64,000 nucleotides of DNA from Agapetus fuscipes (GCA_951799405.1 OX637361.1:10762170-10826169), one strand, 5' to 3'; shown: positions 50,905 through 61,618, counted from the first letter of the stretch. A program made the numbers and translations. The notes: generated by a model not told the origin, from the letters alone.

Positions 50905-51169
50905 CTAATATAATCTAATCTAATCTAAGTTGCAAAGATATTACATTGGGGATTCACATTATATGTAGGTATTCTCACAAGCAGACACGTATAATTCTGT
51001 GTGCTTGCACATGCCGCATGCGAACCTTCAACATAAAAACCCAAATCTCAAATGGACATACACCCTGCAACTCTTGCCGTCCTTCCCTGAAACAGGGGTG
51101 ACATTGGCAAAGTGAACCATTTTTACAGCATGGATGGTCAGCCGCATACCAACCTATAAGTCAAGGAAC
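50905..51169 (-). repeat. A-repeat, complete copy
   Basis: Antisense, (TCTAA)n start to 'ccaacctataagtcaaggaa'. Confidence 0.92.
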
Positions 51170-51204
51170 AGGAAATCTTGTTTTAAAACAGTAGTGTAAA
51201 GAAA

Positions 51205-51310
51205 AACAGGATTCTCAATGTTTTGTTGAAGTTGTATCCGACGTCATGCACGAAAGATTCACGAACTGAACCGTTAAAAGAAGTTGTTGTCACTTGTGAT
51301 CGAAGATAAT
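51205..51310 (+). repeat. G-repeat, single diverged unit
   Basis: 'aatgttttgttgaagttgta', 'cacgaactgaaccgtt', 'gaagttgttgtcacttgtga', 'tcgaagata' parallel the 133-bp unit at 62096. Confidence 0.55.
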
Positions 51311-51732
51311 AGATACATGGTTCACTTTTATATTCAGGCTATCAGTGGCGAAGAGTGCCATACATGCCGCTTCCCATCGGTTTCCTGTTTAAAATGAGGC
51401 AAAAATGATAATAAAGTAGACTGCGTGGTTTCAATGGGGAAAAAATACGTATTGTTTCTTTGGTTATCAATATTTTTTATTACTTTGTGCCCATATTTTT
51501 TAACTACTTTGTTACATCATTTTACAAGGGAAGCCGATGGGAACCGGCTTGTATGGCACCCTTCGCCCGTGCAGGCTATTAAAATAATGTCCTGTCTAAG
51601 ATGATTTAATAAAATGTTCAGTACCATAGGACTAAGTGGTTCAATCCCCACCAAGGGTTTCAGAAACAATTGTGTTTATTTCCAACGCAAAATCGGAATC
51701 AGAATTTCCAAGAAATGAGGACCTGCTAGAAT
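51311..51732. other. unannotated spacer
   Basis: Mostly unrecognised. 'caatccccaccaagggtttc' at 51642 resembles a SINE-2 head end. Confidence 0.35.
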
Positions 51733-51956
51733 ATGAACATTTAAAATTCATATTAAATGCATGCCCACAAATGGACACGTGTAAGTTTGCGCTTATAAAT
51801 GCCGCATGTGGACTTACGGCATAAAAACCTTATCTCAAATAAACACAAGCGCTGCAGCTCTTGCCGACCTTCCCTGAAATAGGGGCGACATTGGCTAAGT
51901 GAACCATTTTTTACAGTATGGGTGGTCAGCCTCATACCAACCTATAAGTCAAGGAA
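51733..51956 (-). repeat. A-repeat, tail missing
   Basis: Antisense 'tatgaacatttaaaattcat' to 'ccaacctataagtcaagga'. Confidence 0.85.
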
Positions 51957-52255
51957 TTTCAATTAACTATAATATTTTTTTTGTTGATATTTATTTAAAT
52001 TTACATAAATATGACATAAAAGTTGTTGCGATAATTGTATGGAGTGGAACTTGAGATGACAGATGGACAATTTTCCTATTAAGCGTCTGATTAGGGGCAA
52101 CGAATTCCATTTTAAATTAAAACCTTCTTGTCGATCACCCCTCCATCCCCGCAAAAATTATAGGGTTTAGGAGTATTATTAAGTCATGGGGATGAAATGC
52201 GTAAGACTAAAAATGGGGTAGCAATTTTAAAATGAGACGTATATAACTTAAACAT
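51957..52255. other. unannotated spacer
   Basis: Nothing recognised. Confidence 0.4.
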
Positions 52256-52569
52256 GAAACTGGTGAGAATCTGAATGAAAGGGCCGGAAAGGATTGGGTC
52301 ATAAATGAGTGCAATATAAACTTGAATATGAGAAAGACAAAATAGACTAACAAAAACTGAATTTGAAAAGTGAATGTGGGAGGGGAAGACCGAGGGAAGA
52401 ATGGATAAATCAAATAAGTGATATTACAAATGAGTGGAGCATACAAGTACAGAGTGAGAAAAAGAAAAGAGAATGTATGAAGAGTGTAATGAATTTCGAT
52501 AGTATGAAAGACGTGTGCAAGGACAGAGCAAAGTGGAGACACATCTGTGGAAGTACTGTCCACGCCTAG
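52256..52569 (+). mobile_element. LINE-L C-terminal fragment
   Basis: NLNERAGKDWVINECN, a deletion, then CGRGRPREEWINQISDITNE (from ~52374) and ECMKSVMNFDSMKDVCKDR, ending before TAG. Shortened and shifted. Confidence 0.75.
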
Positions 52570-52669
52570 TGGAATAGCAGCTTGATACAAAGAACAAAAG
52601 GAGTTTATCTACGATTTTTCCAAAGTGAGATAAATATTTCGAAGAACAATGGCTCAATTTTTTGGTGTT

Positions 52670-52755
52670 TTACATTTACTCTGATAATCCCATCCTTTCA
52701 CAATTTTAGCAATCTGATCAAGCCATACTCTTCCTGGTCTTCTCTTTTCTCTCTT
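52670..52755 (-). mobile_element. LINE-L fragment
   Basis: The minus strand encodes RRPGRVWLDQIAKIVKG, the GRPRKVWxDQI block. It faces the preceding copy. Confidence 0.6.
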
Positions 52756-52756
52756 T

Positions 52757-52845
52757 CTACGCTGAAGAAGCCCATCGTAGACATGGGCGAATTGTCCAAA
52801 AGCTCTCTAGCTCCCACAGACCATGGCTACAGATCCCGTGATATC
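52757..52845 (+). repeat. D-repeat copy
   Basis: 'acgctgaagaagcccatcgt', 'agctctctagctcccacaga', 'ccatggctacagatcccgtg'; partner at 41645. Confidence 0.5.
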
Positions 52846-53815
52846 AACACTTCAGCAACATAGAAGATTGTTTTTTTTAAATATGAAAAAGAAGAAGGAA
52901 GCAAAAAGATTAAAAGAAGAAGCGCACAGAAGAAAAAGAAGCAAATTCTCTTTAAACTCGTTATCACAATAAAAGCCAGAAAAAAGAGGGTTAACAAAAA
53001 AAAAGAATAGACCATAAAAAGAGCTGTCCCCCTCATTCAGAATATATGAAATTTTCTCAATTTTCATTGCAACCTCCTGGGAATCGAACCCGTGACTAGT
53101 TCTGTGTTGTGTTTCCCTCCAAAAGCCGTTCCCGCGATAACAGTCTTTACGCACAAGCGACGCAGAGGTCATTTTTGTGTGGCTGCACATGTTTTATGCA
53201 TGCTTGGGGTGAAGAATACCGAAAGAGTTTTGTAATGTGAAAGAAAAAGAAACGAAAGTCGCGTTGTGTTGAGGTGTCGTTATGTAACTAGGCTGTACGT
53301 ATAGAGCAACTCTACATTCCATGTCATACATTGTTATGATTTTATATGGGTTCTTTGAATCAAACTGCAGTTTATTTATTTTTCATAAAAAAAAATTATC
53401 GGTTGAGCCGTGGATTTTATGTGTGTGAATAGCACAGTATTTTTTTTTAAATCCCTATTTTTCGTGATTCCAACTTTCCTTACTGCAGGTGACGTCACAT
53501 ATTTGAGGGATTTTTCGATTGCGCAGAGTCAATTTAAAGGAATAAAAAAAAAACTCAATTTCATCCTCGCCTACCTTCTTCCACCGAAAAAAGGTTAAAA
53601 AAAACGACCTTGAATTGAAGACGTTCAGGTCCCAGTTTGGAGTCCATGCACCCGCCCCGAGGCGCCGAAACTTCCCGCCTTTTTTGAAGATCTAAAGACC
53701 CAAAACTGGTCTCAGAAAAGCGGTAGGAGATATCGCTACACTCAATTGCGGGTCCACAGATGCTTATCGGAGTAATGGCTCGCTTGCCAGGTCGATATCA
53801 TAACTAACGATATTT
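52846..53815. other. unannotated spacer, about 1 kb
   Basis: 52860-53030 is purine-rich; 53085-53180 has an antisense tRNA-like phrase ('gggaatcgaacccgtgacta') without the rest of a tRNA. No gene recognised. Confidence 0.4.
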
Positions 53816-53819
53816 TTCA

Positions 53820-53959
53820 AAATGGATTTTGTCCGTGGTCTAATGTTAACGCTTCGGACTCGTAAATTGGAAGGTTGTGGGTTCGAATCTTGGCGGAGCA
53901 CAAAAAAATACTATTTATATTATCAAATATGCTCTTCGCTGGGTTGTAAAATCCTAATG
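53820..53959 (+). mobile_element. SINE-1 5' part of a composite SINE, split by a MITE
   Basis: 'gtccgtggtctaatgttaac', box B GGGTTCGAATCTTGGC, 'atgctcttcgctgggttg'; continues at 54205. Confidence 0.8.
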
Positions 53960-54199
53960 GTGCTATTCTTAGACATTTTAGTCGTCCGGTGAGCTCACGT
54001 TTTGACAAACTAATGATGCATTTTTATGAAGACCTGTCAATGCAAGATGGCCGCAAGTGAACAGCTGATTAATCTTCATACAAATATTACCAAAATTCGG
54101 TAGGTAAGAATGACCGTGGTGATGAGACTCCCAGCCCAAGCATCATTAGTTTGTCAAAGCGTGGGCTCAACGGACGACCAAAATGTCTAAGAATAGCAC
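53960..54199. mobile_element. long mosaic foldback MITE, copy 2
   Basis: Outer arms GTGCTATTCTTAGACATTTT and AAATGTCTAAGAATAGCAC; same internal order as 38937-39178. It interrupts a SINE-1 body, so is younger than that SINE. Confidence 0.85.
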
Positions 54200-54204
54200 T
54201 GTTA

Positions 54205-54309
54205 TTCTTTAACCAAAGACTGGACACCAAAGGTCCATCCAGACCAACAAAGGTCACTTACAGCAGCTGGGTATTGCTTTAGAATTGGCGCATTGTTACG
54301 ACGACCAAG
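54205..54309 (+). mobile_element. SINE-1 part of a composite SINE, right of a MITE
   Basis: 'accaaagactggacaccaaa', 'gaattggcgcatt', up to 'gaccaagcttgtaaaaagtc', where SINE-2 begins. Confidence 0.78.
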
Positions 54310-54535
54310 CTTGTAAAAAGTCCAGTCTATAACTCAGTTGGTTGAATGCTTGCATTTCATGCCGAGAGCAAGGGTTTGATCCCCATTCCCCACCGAGGAT
54401 GACAGAAATGATTTTCCGTTTCGATGCTCATTTCAAACCCAAAATAAATCCATAGATCCCGAATTGCCACCCCTTTGGGGATAACGAAGCAAGGTGTTCC
54501 ACTATATGTGTTGCTTAGTTGCGTTTGCGTTTCGC
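54310..54535 (+). mobile_element. SINE-2 part of a composite SINE
   Basis: 'cagtctataactcagttggt', 'ccgagagcaagggtttgatc', 'gacagaaatgattttccgtt', 'ctatatgtgttgcttagttg'. Shares the GAGAGCAAGGGTT variant with 33400. Confidence 0.8.
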
Positions 54536-54547
54536 GTATTTTGTGCT

Positions 54548-54675
54548 CGGTCGTTAGCTCAGTTGGAAGAGCGCTTGAGTTCATTACCAGATGTCTGGTA
54601 TTTGATCCTTACCTAGGGTGTCAGAAATGATTTCCCGTTTCGGTGTTAATTTCAACCTAACCCAAATCAAATACA
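54548..54675 (+). mobile_element. SINE-2 head, variant
   Basis: GGTCGTTAGCTCAGTTGGAA then GAGCGC, 'ggtgtcagaaatgatttccc', 'tttcggtgttaatttcaa'. Looks tRNA-like, but box B is broken (TATTTGATCC). Confidence 0.72.
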
Positions 54676-54835
54676 AGTTAGCTGCTCATGAAGTGCAACT
54701 GCTTAGTGCGTTATCTCCAAAGGGGTTGCGTGTGGCGTGTGGAACCTACTTATTTTCACAGGTAAGAGGGCCGGCCTTACTCCAACCACTTGACATGAAC
54801 AAGATATTTTCCAGCTCCCAAAGAGACAGGTTCTC
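54676..54835 (-). mobile_element. SINE-2 3' part, inverted
   Basis: Antisense 'gcgttatctccaaaggggtt', 'acctacttattttcacaggt', 'ccggccttactccaaccact'. Joined head to tail in reverse to the previous head. Confidence 0.7.
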
Positions 54836-54904
54836 GTAAGATTTTTTTGCCGGGGATGGAATACTAGCCTTCTGATATGGAACGCAAGCATTCGAGCCGG
54901 CTTC

Positions 54905-55035
54905 AAGTTGTTTGGTTGGCGTAAGACCAGCCCCATTTTTTTTGAGGAAATAAATATGCCATACACGCCACATGCAAGCCCTATCGAAAGCAACGTGATA
55001 AAAAGATGCACTTAATGTGTTGCTAGATGGGTTTG
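54905..55035 (+). mobile_element. SINE-2 3' part
   Basis: 'gttggcgtaagaccagcccc', 'aggaaataaatatgcc', 'cgccacatgcaagcccta', 'gtgttgctagatggg'. Confidence 0.7.
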
Positions 55036-55469
55036 TTATAAAAATTGCAAGACCGATAAGTTAAGTGCTAATTTCATTTTATGGACTTGCGAACATTTTG
55101 AAATATCCGCTATAAAAATACTTACATATCTAGTAAAGCTAATTCAGCAACTTTATTTGGATGAGCCATTAATTCATTAACAAAGATAAAAAAAAAACTA
55201 CTATAACAAATAATTAATTTAAAATGTTTCTTAGTTTTATATTGTTAAAGAATCGTAAAAAATATTTGATCCATGTTTCTATGTAGTCCACGCTTATTTG
55301 TTTGAAGTCATATATTTTGTTTTGGCAACGTTGCTTGAACATTTAATGCTATCTGGCAAATGAGTCGTGTAGAACTCAAAGTTTACACATGGCCCAATAT
55401 ATCAATTAATAAAAACGGATGGAGCACACAAAATACGATTTCATTAAAATGTGTTGACTTTTTGTGACT
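55036..55469. other. unannotated AT-rich spacer
   Basis: Nothing recognised. Confidence 0.4.
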
Positions 55470-55556
55470 TATTTCTGACACCCTCTGTGTGGTTCGAACC
55501 CGAGCTCACGGCATGGAATGCAAGCACTCTACCAACTGAACTATCGAACGGAACTG
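55470..55556 (-). mobile_element. SINE-2 head fragment
   Basis: Antisense 'atttctgacaccctctgtgt', 'ggttcgaacccgagctcacg', 'ctaccaactgaactatcgaa'. Promoter boxes intact; body absent. Confidence 0.75.
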
Positions 55557-55784
55557 ATACATTTTTTTCAATTGTACTCCATGCCATGGAAAGATGAACA
55601 CTAACATAGAGCCTTGAAAGTCAAATCCCTGTCTTTTAAATGTGGTTATCCCGTTGGATGTTAAACAAATTCTGGATGGTTTCAGTCACAAAAAGCGAGG
55701 TTCTTTCCCGTATAAATTCTAGAGCCAAACCGATGTCCATCAGACAAGAAATGTTTGTTGTGAACACATCAACACACGGTCCGT

Positions 55785-56078
55785 AGTCCAGGTGGTAACA
55801 CTTCGGACTCGTAACTGGAAGGTCGTGGATTCGAATCCCGGCGGATCACAAAAAATATGCCATTTATATTTTCAAATTCGCTCTTCGCTGGGTTGAAAAA
55901 TTCATAAACCTTTACCAAAGACCGGTCATCAAAAGGTCCATTCAGCCTTACAACAATTGGGTCTTGCTTGAGAATTGGCGCTTTCTACAGCGACGACCAA
56001 GCTCGCAGAGGGCTCTTGAGGTGTGATACACACAAAAACAGCGCTCACCAAATAAATCAGCTTAATTTTTTTTTTTTT
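55785..56078 (+). mobile_element. SINE-1, near full length
   Basis: 'acacggtccgtagtccaggt', box B GGATTCGAATCCCGGC, full body, GAGGGCTCTTGAGGTGTGAT, and an unusual poly-T tail (56068-56082) in place of (ATT)n. Confidence 0.88.
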
Positions 56079-56082
56079 TTAA

Positions 56083-56710
56083 TTGGCTTCTTTATTTCAA
56101 AGAGACAAAGGGTGCCACTCCGAAAGGAACGTCAAACATGGATAGTGGTTTGTCTCTGGTTCTTTAATGCAGCAATGTCGAGAATGCGAATTACTATAAT
56201 GATTGCTAATCTTCACTGAACATGCATGAACTACAGACGACGAAGATCAAATCTAAAAAAAGTCTCTCCGGGAGATTTTCATAAATTGATCTTATTCATT
56301 TTACCGTAAACAATATCCGACGTTGCCAAATTCCTTACGCCGAGCTTTTCAATTCGCGTTGTCTGCGGTGGCGAGCTTTAGCCTCAGATATGCTTTGGCA
56401 ATAAATCATCCGTCATTAAAATGTTGTTTTGTTTTCCACCGTAAATCAGTACAACTTTTTTCAATTAAATTGTGCTCGGACCGCGGCCGGCCTTCTGTAT
56501 TTGGCCACTAAATTTAAGGCTACATCTCGTCTATGTAAGGCTACGCAACTCACCAAATTTATGATGTACTCTAAATTCTTGGCGGTGCCATTAACAGCAT
56601 ATCATAAATTTTGTATAAATTTTATTGGAAGCTTTACTTAATTAATTTTAGCTTCTATTTTTCTGATGCCACTGCAAATGCATTTCTATAAATTTAAAGA
56701 GAAAAAAATA
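56083..56710. other. unannotated spacer
   Basis: 56270-56520 is somewhat less AT-rich (ccgacgttgccaaattcc; gcggccggccttctg). No domain in the short frames. Could be a decayed element or host non-coding DNA. Confidence 0.35.
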
Positions 56711-56954
56711 TTCCTTGACTTATAGGTTGGTATGAGGCTGACCACCCATACTGTAAAATTGATTCACTTTGCCAATGTCATCCCTGTGTCAGGGAAGGTC
56801 GGCAAAAGTTGTAGGGCTTATGTTCATTTGAGGTTTGGATTTTATTTGTAAGTAGGTACACATCAGCATTTGTAAGCGCGAACTACACGTGTTTGTTTGT
56901 GGGCATGCATTTGAGAACTTTAAATGAACATATTCTTGCAACTTAGATTATAGA
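56711..56954 (+). repeat. A-repeat, complete copy
   Basis: TTCCTTGACTTATAGGTTGG to an ATAG tail that merges with (GAA)n. Confidence 0.92.
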
Positions 56955-57589
56955 AGAAGAAGAAGCTTATTTTCCATAAAAGAAAAAAATCCTTTGATTT
57001 GATATTAACTATAGAATCATTTATTATTAAAAAAAAATGTTATTCGGTTGAATTTCAATAATTTTTCTCTTTATTTTAATGCACTTTTTTTTATACTCTT
57101 TAAACTTTTTTTATGATTTTCCAGTAAAGGAAAAAAACCTTTACAACAATAAAATGTTTTAAAAATCTCTTAAATATTTTTCAAATTGTTGATTTTCCAA
57201 ATTACATCTGTATTATCGGGCGCACATCTAAACAGACGGATTTTAAAATTATTCAAATACATTCAAATCGTATGAAAATGTATTCAAAAGTAACAAAAAC
57301 GGACCGCTTCACTTCTCCAAAGGCATCTTATAGATAATAATCGTTTGTTTTATTTCACTTTAATTATGATGAATGAAGTGAGAATTAGAGAATGAATGGA
57401 TTTTTGTATCAATGGCGGTGAATGAATGGCGAAACGGTCTCATTAAAGGTGTGTTTACAAATATTGTAAGTGGGATGGAATTATAAAATGTGTAAATAAT
57501 TTTATTCTTTGAAAATGATTTAAATTGTTATTAAATGGATTGTTTTTTTTATGTAAGGTTTAAATGCTGTCTTATAATTGTTATTGAAG
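56955..57589. other. unannotated AT-rich spacer
   Basis: Nothing recognised. Confidence 0.4.
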
Positions 57590-57893
57590 TAGTTTTCATA
57601 TTGTTCCCGACATTGATGTATGACAGTGAATTGTGAAAATGAGGTAGAGTTGTAGAATGAGTAAATGAAGAATACAAGATGAAAGGGGATGTGAAAGTAA
57701 ACATAAGAAAGAATGTTTTGGGCATGTATACTGCATGATAAAAGAGTGACAAAGTGTAGTTGAATACAGAATAACAGTAAAAGAAAAAAATTACGAAATA
57801 GAAGATTTGATCAGATTGGAGGAATTGTAAAAAATGAGATACACAAAGTGATGTGAAAGAAGAAAATGATGAAAAAGGTAATGGAGTTGAATT
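57590..57893 (+). mobile_element. LINE-L fragment, strongly decayed
   Basis: Pieces such as VVFILFPTLMYDSE, 'tttgatcagattggagg' (DQIG) and 'gaaaatgatgaaaaaggtaa' (ENDEKGN) follow the LINE-L order. Many stops. Confidence 0.5.
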
Positions 57894-57897
57894 AATT

Positions 57898-58090
57898 AAT
57901 AGGCTGACCCCCCCTGCTACAAGAATTGGTTCACTTTTTCCAATGCCACCTCGGTTTCAGGGAAAGACGACAAGAGTTTCAAGGCTTATGTTCATGTGAG
58001 GCTTTGTTATTGGCGAACCCACATGTGAATGCCTGTGGGGATGAATTTGATGAAACATATCTTTTTGCAGCTTAGATTATAGATTATAGA
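57898..58090 (+). repeat. A-repeat, degenerate, 5' end missing
   Basis: 'taggctgaccccccctgcta', 'tcatgtgaggctttgttatt', GCAGCTTAGATTATAGATT. Confidence 0.78.
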
Positions 58091-58149
58091 TGCAAGGTCC
58101 GAATGAAATCAAGGCAATTCAAATGCTTTACAGAGTTAGAGTTAGAAAA

Positions 58150-58230
58150 AAATATTTTTGTGACTGGAATTTAATACCTTCCGATTTTGTTTTCAAAGAA
58201 GTAACCACTACACCAAGACCGGCCAAAACA
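58150..58230 (-). mobile_element. SINE-1 head fragment
   Basis: Antisense 'taccttccgattttgttttc' and 'aaccactacaccaagaccgg'; weak. Confidence 0.4.
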
Positions 58231-58627
58231 TACAATGTATTATTAGGTGTGTATTTTTTAATGCTCTGAACGGGTTACTTCTTCCAACCAAATTTAGGTG
58301 GACGAAGCGGTTTTCAGACCCATGGTCCGCAATTATTTTATTATTTTGTTGCTGCAGGGCACAGAGCAGTTTTGTGGATGTTTGCTGCGGCACAAAAAAG
58401 AAATTTGGTCCACGGATTCTAAGCCGCGAGGGGACAAGGCGGCCATCATGCCTGACGGTAAATTTCACGCCAAAATCTTCGTGATAACATGGTGTTGATA
58501 CCAGAGATAATAGCGGCGAGTATTATTCATACTTTAAAGGCGAACACAGTGAGCGAGCTTTGGACTCTGTAAAATGATCTAGTGGTTACAATATATTTTT
58601 TTTACTAGATCGGTATTAGATTCGTAT
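58231..58627. other. unannotated spacer
   Basis: Overlapping short open frames on both strands at 58208-58498; no domain recognised. Confidence 0.35.
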
Positions 58628-58818
58628 TTCCTTGACTTAAAGGTTGGTATGCGTTCTTAATGTCCATTATGTTCATTTGAGATTGAGTTTTTTATATTGT
58701 ACATAGGTCCACATGCGCCATGTGTGAGCGCAAAATTATGCGTGTCTGCTTGTGGAAATACATTTAATATGAATCTCAAATGATACAAATCTTTGCAACT
58801 TAGATTTAGATTTTTTAG
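58628..58818 (+). repeat. A-repeat with a 5' internal deletion
   Basis: CCTTGACTTAAAGGTTGG followed, after ~80 missing bases, by 'tatgttcatttgagattgag' and the 3' half. Confidence 0.85.
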
Positions 58819-59371
58819 ATGCCATAGTCTTTTAGCTGACAAAAATGTTTGTTAAAATACCAAATTAAAAAAAAAAATAGTCGCTATTAAAATTAAACGA
58901 TCTTTTAAGGTTATTATATATTGCCTTTAAACACACCGTCTTTTGTTTTGATTTTCAAACTTTTTTGTCCCAAAAAGGACACTAATATTATAATCGATGC
59001 CAACAGCATTGAAAGCACATTTTTTGTATGCTGTAAAATTTTAAGAATTTTTTTGAAGCACATTTTTTTATTTGTTGTAAAATGTAAACTACAACTAAAA
59101 AAGATATTGTGTGTATAGAAAAAAAATATCCGAAACGACACGAGACCCCAAATTAAAATATCGATAAATTCCGATCGGGTGTCTGCGGCCGTTTTAGACA
59201 CAGATTATCGGAGGTCTGAATCCTTTTCGGGGCAAATTGCTGCGCTAGGAGAAAGTCTTCGGGCGATGATGCTTCGACTACCAGGTAGGGCGGGATCTAG
59301 AGCCACTGATGCGTCAGGTCAGTTTCATTTTTCCCCTTTGGACTATTTACAAACTAAATGTTCCTTGAAGA
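58819..59371. other. unannotated spacer
   Basis: 59165-59320 is locally GC-richer with a 69-residue frame at 59179-59388. No family recognised. Confidence 0.35.
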
Positions 59372-59397
59372 ATTCTTCGACTTATTGATTGGTATGC

Positions 59398-59467
59398 TTC
59401 CTTGACTTATAGGTTGGCAGGAGGCTGATCACCCATTCTGTAAAAAATGGTTCACTTTGCCAATGTC
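59398..59467 (+). repeat. A-repeat 5' part, left of an insertion
   Basis: TTCCTTGACTTATAGGTTGG to CCAATGTC. A degenerate extra start ('ttcgacttattgattggtat') lies just upstream at 59375. Confidence 0.88.
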
Positions 59468-59710
59468 ATATTATGGGACGTAACTGCCAGCCACTGCCAA
59501 CTGCTAGAAACTGCCAGCACCTGCTAGCAACTGGAAGCGATTGATGTTGGTTTAATTCAAAACCAACATCAATCGCCACTTCCTTGCAGCGCCTCACGAC
59601 AAAAGCAACAATTCAAGCAACAACTCTGCGGCACTCTTCCAGGGTGACATAGACCCCCACGACTTTCAAGAATTGGGGAGCCTCTCGCACAGGATTCCTT
59701 AATAAACAAA
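59468..59710 (+). mobile_element. E-type retroposon inserted in an A-repeat, with hairpin
   Basis: The insert lies between AATGTC (59462-59467) and AATGTC (59711-59716), splitting an A-repeat. The left part holds a perfect stem: GCGATTGATGTTGGTTT and its complement around a short loop (59537-59576). The right part is the E-repeat 3' module (ctctgcggcac..., ctcgcacaggattcc), ending TTAATAAACAAA. The A-rich end and short duplication fit retroposition on the plus strand. Confidence 0.75.
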
Positions 59711-59888
59711 AATGTCGATCCTGTTTCAGGTAAGGCAGTAGGGTTTATGTTCATTTGAGGTTTGGAAATTAATTTGTAAGACCACACGCAGCATTTGTAA
59801 GGTCGAATTCACACGTATTTATTTGTGGGCATGCATTTAATATGAATTTTAAATGTGTATACATTTTTGCAACTTAGATAATAGATTA
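59711..59888 (+). repeat. A-repeat 3' part, right of an insertion
   Basis: 'gatcctgtttcaggtaagg' to GCAACTTAGATAATAGATT. Confidence 0.88.
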
Positions 59889-59894
59889 ATATAG

Positions 59895-60175
59895 ACATCA
59901 CTTTGTGTATCTCCTTTTTAACAATTTATCCAAATCTGATCAAATTTTCCATTTTGTATTTTTATTTTACATTTATTCTGTATTTAGGTACACTTTGTCA
60001 CTCTTTTATCATGCATTCCACATGCCCAAAACATCATTCTGTATACATTTATGTAGAACTTTCACGTCGCCAAAAAATTTAAATAAATTATTTTCTTTTT
60101 TCTACAAAAAATCTACATTGAAACATTAGTTCTTTACTCTCTTATAAGTTTTATTCCACATTCATTCCATAACTG
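59895..60175 (-). mobile_element. LINE-L fragment, strongly decayed
   Basis: The minus strand shows FWACGMHDKRVTKC (compare FGH...ERLTKxVY) and DQIW, in the same diverged wording as 57590-57893, so both belong to one older subfamily. Confidence 0.5.
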
Positions 60176-60595
60176 TTTGATTTTCATTGCTGAACGGATA
60201 GATTGCCATCACTTTCAGACTCTGGCTCTGTCCCTGGAGTCAGTTAACCACTTGTATGTCCAGACTCAAAGTTGTGCCCCGGGCTCCGCAGCCGGCCGGA
60301 CCGTCCCCGAAACATCATTGTAATTATATCATTTGAGCATTCTTACGCTATTAATTTTCTGAAATTGAACGCTCCGAGGGGTTTCGCCTCTAAAACGGTG
60401 TCTTTTTTTACATTAAAAGCGAGACGACGGTCATTTTTCGACAGAAAAAAATAATTACGAACCCATTCGTATTATAATATTATTTGTACACACATGGCGA
60501 TATATTTTTTTGTGTACATAATAACTGAAGTTTAGAGACAAATTGTGTGTTGACACAAAAAGAAACTGCAAAGCGAGTATACTTGCCTTTTAGGG
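60176..60595. other. unannotated spacer
   Basis: Nothing recognised; 60270-60310 is locally GC-rich. Confidence 0.4.
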
Positions 60596-60599
60596 GTGG

Positions 60600-61237
60600 T
60601 GTTATGTTTGAATGGAATGGTACCTTCCAGGATGTACCTACAGGATACTTACTCCGGCTACCTATCATCAGCATCACTCTCAGGGCGTGGGGTTCTTTCC
60701 TTGGGTTGCTTACTTGTATTTTGGGAAGGGTTGTATATTTAAAAGATATGTTTAACATGAAAAAATAAGGGTTTATTTACTTTAGTAATATGGGGAAAAA
60801 GAGGAAATAAGGGAATGGCCCGACCTGCACCTTCTCACTAAAACACTCCCTACTCTGTTGGCTGGAGTTCCGAGCTGAAGGCCTAAGGCAGCGGCGGCTC
60901 ACGAGGCGGACGCCTCCACACGTTTGAGCCCCTGGGTGGGCGCTCCTATGAACCCGTCTCTGGTCCACTCGGCGGGTGCCTTGCTGGCAGGAAATGCAAG
61001 TAGATGGAGAGGAGGAAGCTCCATGGTAATGGCCTCTCTTGCACCACTTGGTTCTTGGTCGCCGACGCCTGAATCTGTTCACATCTTGCCGAGAACTGAG
61101 GAGCGATGGCCTGATTAGATCGCACGGCGCAGTTCGGTTGCTTTCGTGGACGTTCGGCTCTGTTCGGCCCACGACACATAGGCACTGCACACTTCGAGAA
61201 TGTTCGTTTATATGTTATTTAGTAAAATAACATAACA
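60600..61237 (+). mobile_element. solo LTR, Gypsy-type, 638 bp
   Basis: Starts TGTTATG, ends CATAACA (7-bp inverted termini), flanked on both sides by GTGG (60596-60599 and 61238-61241). A CpG-rich middle (60880-61190) creates long but unrelated open frames on both strands. A TATA-like TATATTTAAAAG lies at about 60729. No internal retroelement sequence remains. Confidence 0.85.
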
Positions 61238-61274
61238 GTGGCCAAAGTCTCGCAAAACATTGAGCCGCTACGGT

Positions 61275-61365
61275 GATTTTGTAGAACTTTCCTGAGCATC
61301 GAACCCACGACCTTATGACGATTATGAGTCTGTTGCGTTAACCACTAGACTACGGATAGGTCAGT
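61275..61365 (-). mobile_element. SINE-1-like head, tRNA-resembling
   Basis: The minus strand reads CCGTAGTCTAGTGGTTAACG, then 'agactcataatcgtc' and AAGGTCGTGGGTTCGATGC. Both promoter boxes are good and the middle resembles an anticodon arm, but the acceptor stem does not pair, so it is a SINE head or tRNA relic. Confidence 0.65.
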
Positions 61366-61559
61366 TATGTTGAGTGTAGGAAAGTCCATTGCACACAAAT
61401 TATGAATCAACTTAAAAGATAATTTTCAAGGTTTTTTTTCTTTAACTTTAAATTTTTATTTTTATTTCAATGCCTTGATAGGCAGAAACCTTCAAGTTCC
61501 ATTGTTATTTTAAAAAAAAAAATTAGAAATTTTACAACTTAGTCTGAAATTTTTATTTT

Positions 61560-61618
61560 TTTAGAACCGAACCCACGACATTATTTTTCCTTACCACTAG
61601 ACTACAGACCGGTCACCA
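61560..61618 (-). mobile_element. SINE-1 head fragment
   Basis: Antisense 'gaaccgaacccacgacatta' and 'taccactagactacagaccg'. Confidence 0.65.

Noticed and set aside
60777..61190. 137-residue minus-strand ORF as a host gene
   Set aside because: Lies wholly inside the 638-bp solo LTR; no domain; overlapping frames open on both strands because of CpG-rich composition.
61275..61365. tRNA gene (Met-like anticodon arm) on the minus strand
   Set aside because: The CAT-containing loop is suggestive, but arms are too long and acceptor ends do not pair; it matches SINE-1 heads.
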